This document shows positions 1 through 3,276 of a stretch of 5,840 nt of DNA, piece by piece. The stretch is taken from contig JAIDJD010000229.1 of NCBI GenBank assembly GCA_029052375.1, positions 1-5,840 of the forward strand, given 5' to 3'. The notes beneath the pieces are model-generated. The model saw only the letters and a program-made list of their open reading frames with translations, ran no database searches and was not told the DNA's origin. The position numbers and the translations under genes are program-made. Position 1 is the first letter of the stretch, and every line of letters begins with the position of its first letter. Source of the stretch: Duncaniella sp. (GTDB lineage Bacteria; Bacteroidota; Bacteroidia; Bacteroidales; Muribaculaceae).

Positions 1-1227
1 CCAGAGATACATACGGTCTGAGGGGCGTAGCTTGCGGGGCACCTTGCGCGAGAAGTGCTGTCCTGTGGTCACCTTGTCGACGGGGTCGTACTCGAGCCTC
101 AGTTCGCCGGCCTCCATTATTATGGCTCCTGTGTCTGGCCCGGTGATGATGATCTGGTCGCCCGGAGAGAGCTCTCCTGCCTCCATGATGAATTCTCCGA
201 CGCCGAGCTTGGGATAGTGGCGCACACCTTTGGCGATATACTTCTTGACGCGTGTGGCCGACGAGCCGTATTTGGACGACCACTCGCCTAGGCGCTGGCC
301 GAGGTAGTAGCCGTCCCAGAATCCGCGGTTGAAGACCTTGGACAGCTCCGTCTCCCATGCCTTGACGGCCTCGTCTGTGTATGTGCCGCCGCAGATGGCG
401 TCTATGGCCTCGGAATAGGCCTTGACGGCTATGGAGACATACTCGGGGCCGCGGGCGCGACCCTCTATCTTGAACACGCGCACGCCGGCGTCTATCATCT
501 TGTTGAGGAAGTGTATGGTGCGCAGGTCCTTGGGCGACATGATATACTTGTTCTCGATGTCGAGCTGGTCGCCCGTGTCGCGGTCTGTGACGGTGTATGC
601 CCGGCGGCATATCTGTGTGCAGGCGCCGCGGTTGGCGCTCGAGTTCATCTCGTGGAGGCTCAGGTAACACTTGCCCGAGACGGCCATGCAGAGGGCGCCG
701 TGGCAGAACATCTCGAGCCTTACGGGCTCGCCCTTGGGGCCGCATATGCCGTCGCGCTCTATGGCCTTGTGGATTTCGGCCACCTGGTCGAGCGAGAGCT
801 CGCGGGCCAGCACCATCACGTCGGCCCACCGCGAGTAGAAGCGGACGGCCTCTGTGTTGCTGACGTTGACCTGTGTGGAGATATGCACCTCCACGCCCGT
901 CTGGCGGGCATACTCTATGGCGGCCATGTCCGAGGCTATGATGGCCGATATGCCGGACTCGCGCACGGCGTCGATGACGGCGCGCATCTTGGGCAACTCG
1001 CTGTCGTAGATGATGGTGTTGACCGTCAGGTATGTCTTGACGCCGGCCTCGTTGCATATCCCTGCTATGCGGTGGAGGTCGTCGAGTGTGAAGTTGACTG
1101 ACGAGCGCGAGCGCATATTCAGACCCTCGACGCCGAAATATATGGCGTCCGCGCCGGCCTCTATGGCGGCGTGGAGCGACTCGTATGACCCCACGGGGGC
1201 CATTATCTCGAATTCTTTGCGTTTCAT
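1..1227 (-). CDS. Peptidase U32 family protein, probable TrhP/YegQ-type tRNA hydroxylation factor (3' end beyond window)
   Basis: The 409 codons in the window run off the left edge, so the C terminus is missing. The N terminus (GSYESL near residue 13, then AGADAIYFG) is the start of the U32 TIM-barrel-like fold. Residues 172-190, EMFCHGALCMAVSGKCYLS, fit the U32 signature E-x-F-x2-G-[SA]-x-C-x4-G-x-C-x-x-S exactly, and KIEGR follows at 253-257. Cysteines 180, 187, 203 and 207 have the C-x6-C-x15-C-x3-C spacing expected for an iron-sulfur cluster in YegQ/UbiU/UbiV-like proteins. Residues from about 330 onward look like the small C-terminal beta domain of YegQ-like members. Known members of this group (TrhP) act in prephenate-dependent 5-hydroxyuridine formation at tRNA position 34; others (RlhA, UbiU/V) hydroxylate rRNA or quinones. 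Choosing TrhP is inference. The start at 1227 keeps the conserved EFEIMAPVGSYESL; in-frame ATGs at 1245 and 1203 are alternatives. Ile is coded mostly by ATA, unlike the two neighbours. Confidence 0.9.
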   Translation of the reverse strand, partial: MKRKEFEIMAPVGSYESLHAAIEAGADAIYFGVEGLNMRSRSSVNFTLDDLHRIAGICNEAGVKTYLTVNTIIYDSELPKMRAVIDAVRESGISAIIASDMAAIEYARQTGVEVHISTQVNVSNTEAVRFYSRWADVMVLARELSLDQVAEIHKAIERDGICGPKGEPVRLEMFCHGALCMAVSGKCYLSLHEMNSSANRGACTQICRRAYTVTDRDTGDQLDIENKYIMSPKDLRTIHFLNKMIDAGVRVFKIEGRARGPEYVSIAVKAYSEAIDAICGGTYTDEAVKAWETELSKVFNRGFWDGYYLGQRLGEWSSKYGSSATRVKKYIAKGVRHYPKLGVGEFIMEAGELSPGDQIIITGPDTGAIIMEAGELRLEYDPVDKVTTGQHFSRKVPRKLRPSDRMYLW

Positions 1228-1232
1228 GCACA

Positions 1233-1264
1233 AAAAGTTACGCATTTTATCCGGCCGGAGCAAA
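1233..1264 (-). promoter_or_regulatory. Candidate Bacteroidota promoter for the U32 gene
   Basis: On the minus strand TTTG (1264-1261) is followed, after 20 bases, by TAACTTTT (1240-1233), one mismatch from the TAnnTTTG -7 consensus. It sits downstream of the terminator-like hairpin at 1271-1323, which is where a promoter would be needed if that hairpin stops transcription. The predicted transcription start would fall at about 1226-1228, on top of the 1227 start codon. That implies either a leaderless mRNA or use of the ATG at 1203. This is a motif match only. Confidence 0.3.
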
Positions 1265-1270
1265 GGCGGC

Positions 1271-1323
1271 GCCAAAAAGTGCGGGCCGCGGTGTCGGAGG
1301 CGGGCTCCTCTGCCGCGGCCCGC
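1271..1323 (-). terminator. Strong intrinsic-terminator-like hairpin upstream of the U32 gene
   Basis: Perfect 11-bp inverted repeat, GCGGGCCGCGG (1281-1291) and CCGCGGCCCGC (1313-1323). The 21-base loop contains a further 4-bp stem (1296-1299 with 1305-1308). Read on the minus strand the stem is followed two bases later by TTTTT (1278-1274), the layout of a rho-independent terminator. It lies 54 bp before the 1227 start codon and more than 270 bp after the gdhA stop, so it may end read-through from gdhA, end a short RNA made in this gap, or act as an attenuator for the U32 gene. Confidence 0.6.
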
Positions 1324-1350
1324 TTCGAAAGTGTGTGCCTTTCGAGTGCG
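1321..1350 (-). other. Hairpin abutting the terminator-like stem
   Basis: Inverted repeat TCGAAAG (1325-1331) and CTTTCGA (1339-1345) around a 7-base loop, extendable by CGC (1321-1323) with GCG (1348-1350) across a small internal loop. The outer 3 bp use the same bases as the end of the 1281-1323 stem, so the two helices compete at their junction. This adjacency resembles a structured leader RNA, but no known riboswitch class is recognised. Confidence 0.4.
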
Positions 1351-1386
1351 GATATAGCTATTCAAGGGACTGTCTATCGGAAGTGT

Positions 1387-1404
1387 CCTCAAAAGGTTTT
1401 GAGG
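1387..1404. repeat. 18-bp inverted repeat CCTCAAAAGGTTTTGAGG
   Basis: The two arms CCTCAAAA and TTTTGAGG are perfect complements separated by GG. The spacing is too tight for full hairpin pairing (a 7-bp stem with a 4-base loop is possible). It could be a dimeric-protein operator or a small RNA hairpin; the symmetry is clear but the role is unknown. Confidence 0.4.
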
Positions 1405-1494
1405 GCAATCTCTGCCGGAATCTATCACTGAAGAGCGAAAAAAGTGAGATAAAAATGTTTTTTTTATTATCGGACCGCTGATTGGAATACAGAA

Positions 1495-1538
1495 ACACGC
1501 GGGCCGGTCCCCTCCGTGTGGGGTATCGGTCCGCGTGT
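1495..1538 (-). terminator. Probable gdhA transcription terminator hairpin
   Basis: Outer arms ACACGCGG (1495-1502) and CCGCGTGT (1531-1538) are perfect complements; inner pairs CCG/CGG and CCCC (1509-1512) with GGGG (1520-1523) extend the helix around a 7-base loop. On the minus strand it is followed by TTTCTGTATT, a broken U-rich tail. It lies 60 bp after the gdhA stop codon. The stem is strong but the tail is weaker than in a textbook intrinsic terminator. Confidence 0.55.
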
Positions 1539-1552
1539 CCTGTTGCGGTCAG

Positions 1553-1580
1553 AGTCTCTCCTGCGTTATCAGGAGAGGCT
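1553..1580 (-). other. Hairpin in the gdhA 3' region
   Basis: Perfect 8-bp stem CTCTCCTG (1556-1563) and CAGGAGAG (1570-1577) with a 6-base loop; two further pairs lie beyond one mismatch. It begins about 18 bp after the gdhA stop and has no T-run behind it in the minus direction, so it looks more like a 3'-end stabilising stem or a pause hairpin than a terminator by itself. Confidence 0.45.
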
Positions 1581-1597
1581 GTGTTGGAGATTCAGTG

Positions 1598-2935
1598 TCA
1601 GATGATGCCCTGGCCCATCATTGCGTTGGCCACCTTCATGAATCCGGCGATGTTTGCGCCCTTCATGTAGTTGATGTAGCCGCCGTCCTCAGTGCCGTGC
1701 TTCACACACTGTGTGTGGATGTTGCGCATGATGTCGTGGAGACGAGAGTCCACCTCTTCGGCGCTCCACTGGAGGTGTTCGGCGTTCTGGCTCATCTCGA
1801 GGCCCGAAGTGGCCACGCCGCCGGCGTTGACAGCCTTGCCGGGGGCATAGGTGGTCTTGGTGGCCAGGAAGTGGTCGATGGCTTCGGGGGTGCATCCCAT
1901 GTTGGACACCTCGGCCACGAGCTCTACGCCGTTGGCCACGAGCATCTTGGCATCCTCGCCGTCCACCTCGTTCTGAGTGGCGCAGGGCAGGGCGATGTCT
2001 ACCTTCTGCTCCCAGGGCTTGCGTCCAGCAAAGAATTTGGCCTCGGGATAGCGCTCGGCATAGGGGGCCACGATGTCGTCTCCTGTGGCGCGGAGATAGA
2101 GCATATAGTCTATCTTGTCGCCCGAGATGCCTTCGGGGTCATAGATATATCCGTCGGGGCCCGAGATGGTCACCACCTTGGCGCCCAGCTCTGTGGCCTT
2201 GAGGGCGGCGCCCCAAGCCACGTTGCCGAATCCTGAGATGGCCACGGTCTTGCCCTTGATGTCGTCATTCTTCTCGGCCAGCATACTCTGGACGAAGTAG
2301 AGGGCGCCAAAGCCTGTAGCCTCGGGGCGCACCAGCGAGCCGCCGAAGTCGAGGCCCTTGCCTGTGAAGGTGCCTGTACATTCGTTGACCAGCTTCTTGT
2401 ACATACCGTACATATAGCCTACCTCGCGGCCGCCTACGCCTATGTCGCCTGCGGGCACGTCGCGGTCGGGGCCGAGGTTCTTCCAGAGGCCGAGGATAAA
2501 GGCCTGGCAGAAGCGCATTATCTCGGCGTCGCTCTTGCCGCGGGGCGAGAAGTCAGAGCCGCCCTTGGCGCCGCCCATGGGGAGGGTGGTGAGTGCATTC
2601 TTGAAGGTCTGTTCGAAGCCGAGGAATTTGAGGATGGAGAGGTTGACAGATGCGTGGAAGCGGATGCCGCCCTTGTAGGGGCCGATGGCATTGTTGAACT
2701 GCACGCGGTAGCCTATGTTGTTCTGCACCTCGCCGCGGTCGTCCACCCAGGTGACGCGGAAGGTGACGATGCGGTCGGGCTCGACCATGCGCTCGATGAT
2801 CTTGGCCTTTTCAAACTCGGGATGTTCGTTGTAGACTTCCTCTACGCACATCAGCACCTCTTTTACTGCCTGGAGGTACTCCTTCTCGCCAGGATGCTTG
2901 GCCTCCAGCGAGGTGAGAATTTTGTTAATATCCAT
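1598..2935 (-). CDS. gdhA: NADP-type glutamate dehydrogenase
   Basis: Complete 445-residue protein, the usual length for hexameric bacterial GdhA. It interconverts 2-oxoglutarate plus ammonia and L-glutamate in the cytoplasm, the main ammonium-assimilation step in many gut Bacteroidales. The N-terminal substrate domain carries GPYKGGIRFH (85-94) and PMGGAKGGSDFSPRGKS (119-135), with K124 matching the catalytic lysine, and PAGDIGVGGREVG (161-173), with D164 the catalytic aspartate. FTGKG and GGSLVRPEATGFG follow. The Rossmann nucleotide domain starts at about 230 with SGFGNVAWGAA, and the C-terminal part has NAGGVATSGLEMSQN (370-384). NADP(H) preference is inferred from overall likeness to Bacteroides and E. 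coli GdhA. The start at 2935 is preferred over an in-frame ATG at 3022, because the extra 29 residues look non-coding and would overlap the promoter and a leader hairpin; AAGG lies 5 bases before the chosen ATG. Ile codons are mostly ATC, which fits high expression. Confidence 0.97.
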   Translation of the reverse strand: MDINKILTSLEAKHPGEKEYLQAVKEVLMCVEEVYNEHPEFEKAKIIERMVEPDRIVTFRVTWVDDRGEVQNNIGYRVQFNNAIGPYKGGIRFHASVNLSILKFLGFEQTFKNALTTLPMGGAKGGSDFSPRGKSDAEIMRFCQAFILGLWKNLGPDRDVPAGDIGVGGREVGYMYGMYKKLVNECTGTFTGKGLDFGGSLVRPEATGFGALYFVQSMLAEKNDDIKGKTVAISGFGNVAWGAALKATELGAKVVTISGPDGYIYDPEGISGDKIDYMLYLRATGDDIVAPYAERYPEAKFFAGRKPWEQKVDIALPCATQNEVDGEDAKMLVANGVELVAEVSNMGCTPEAIDHFLATKTTYAPGKAVNAGGVATSGLEMSQNAEHLQWSAEEVDSRLHDIMRNIHTQCVKHGTEDGGYINYMKGANIAGFMKVANAMMGQGII

Positions 2936-2940
2936 AATTA

Positions 2941-2944
2941 CCTT
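2941..2944 (-). promoter_or_regulatory. Ribosome binding site candidate of gdhA
   Basis: AAGG on the minus strand, 5 bases before the ATG at 2935 (AAGGTAATTATG). Shine-Dalgarno motifs are often weak in Bacteroidota, so this is modest support, but it favours the 2935 start over the upstream ATG at 3022. Confidence 0.4.
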
Positions 2945-2986
2945 GTATTGGTGTAAATATGAGTGTTTTAAATGGTCTATTAGGCA

Positions 2987-3008
2987 ATCAGGCCGGGGGG
3001 GCCTGGAT
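2987..3008 (-). promoter_or_regulatory. GC-rich hairpin in the gdhA leader, with a 7-base C run
   Basis: CAGGCC (2989-2994) and GGCCTG (3000-3005) form a perfect 6-bp stem with a loop of five identical bases; ATC/GAT pairing across a one-base bulge extends it. In the predicted gdhA mRNA the hairpin lies near the 5' end, about 50 bases before the start codon, and contains CCCCCCC. It could affect mRNA stability or translation. No known riboswitch is recognised. Confidence 0.4.
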
Positions 3009-3019
3009 ATTGTCGTATG

Positions 3020-3056
3020 CAAATTTATGAAAAGTTATTCAATAAACCTACACAAA
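3020..3056 (-). promoter_or_regulatory. Probable gdhA promoter, Bacteroidota type
   Basis: TAAATTTG (3027-3020, minus strand) is an exact match to the Bacteroidota -7 consensus TAnnTTTG. A TTTG that could serve as the -33 element lies at 3056-3053, giving a 25-base spacer, a little longer than usual; a degenerate element closer in may be used instead. The surroundings are AT-rich. The implied transcription start near 3013 gives a leader of about 75-80 bases before the ATG at 2935. Confidence 0.5.
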
Positions 3057-3128
3057 AAAATGTGTTCTGCGGCATATTTCCGGAGGTGTCTCAGGCGGCT
3101 TGAGGCGACGGGGATATGTATGGAAACA

Positions 3129-3162
3129 ACTGTCCCCCGGACTTCTCAGCCAAGGGGACAGT
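3129..3162 (-). terminator. Candidate terminator hairpin downstream of the surface-protein gene
   Basis: Perfect 9-bp inverted repeat ACTGTCCCC (3129-3137) and GGGGACAGT (3154-3162) with a 16-base loop. On the minus strand it is followed by TGTTTCC, a weak U-rich tail. It lies about 115 bp after the stop codon of the large gene and upstream of the gdhA promoter, the right place to separate the two transcription units. Confidence 0.45.
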
Positions 3163-3173
3163 CTTGAATTCCA

Positions 3174-3197
3174 GCCAGTCGATTGCAGTAGACTGAC
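3174..3197 (-). other. Small hairpin in the 3' region of the surface-protein gene
   Basis: GCCAGTC (3174-3180) and GACTGAC (3191-3197) pair over 7 positions with one G-T wobble on the plus strand (an A-C mismatch in the minus-strand transcript) around a 10-base loop. It lies directly beside the 9-bp stem at 3129-3162 and may be part of a larger 3'-end fold. Confidence 0.3.
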
Positions 3198-3211
3198 TTC
3201 GGGGAAATCGG

Positions 3212-3226
3212 AGATTTTTAAAATCT
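3212..3226. repeat. AT-rich 15-bp palindrome
   Basis: AGATTTT and AAAATCT flank a single central T, a near-perfect palindrome 50 bp beyond the stop codon of the large gene. It has too small a centre for a full hairpin and no tail of Ts, so a protein-binding site or a chance AT-rich symmetry are both possible. Confidence 0.3.
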
Positions 3227-3276
3227 ACGCGTAACCTAAAATTACCTATTCAGGTGTCTATAGGGGTTTGTCAACA

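Noticed and set aside
511..1101. 196-codon open frame on the plus strand opposite the U32 gene
   Set aside because: The minus frame carries an exact U32 signature through the same bases. The plus product is Gly/Ala/Val/Asp-rich and resembles nothing, so it is a shadow frame.
1430..1470. Run of eight T at 1458-1465 behind a loose stem, as a plus-strand terminator
   Set aside because: No plus-strand gene precedes it, and the stem (ATCTATCAC with GTGAGAT) needs a bulge, so it is more likely AT-rich intergenic sequence.
1228..1597. Small protein gene in the gap between gdhA and the U32 gene
   Set aside because: The only open frames here are plus-strand frames running into neighbouring regions, with low-complexity products and no start signal; the gap is better explained by structured RNA and control elements.
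1535..2236. 233-codon open frame on the plus strand opposite gdhA
   Set aside because: Antisense to highly conserved GdhA sequence; the open frame is explained by codon bias on the minus strand.
2936..3022. 29-residue N-terminal extension of gdhA from an ATG at 3022
   Set aside because: The family length and alignment begin at the ATG at 2935; the extension is not conserved-looking, contains the leader hairpin with the C run, and overlaps the best -7 promoter box.
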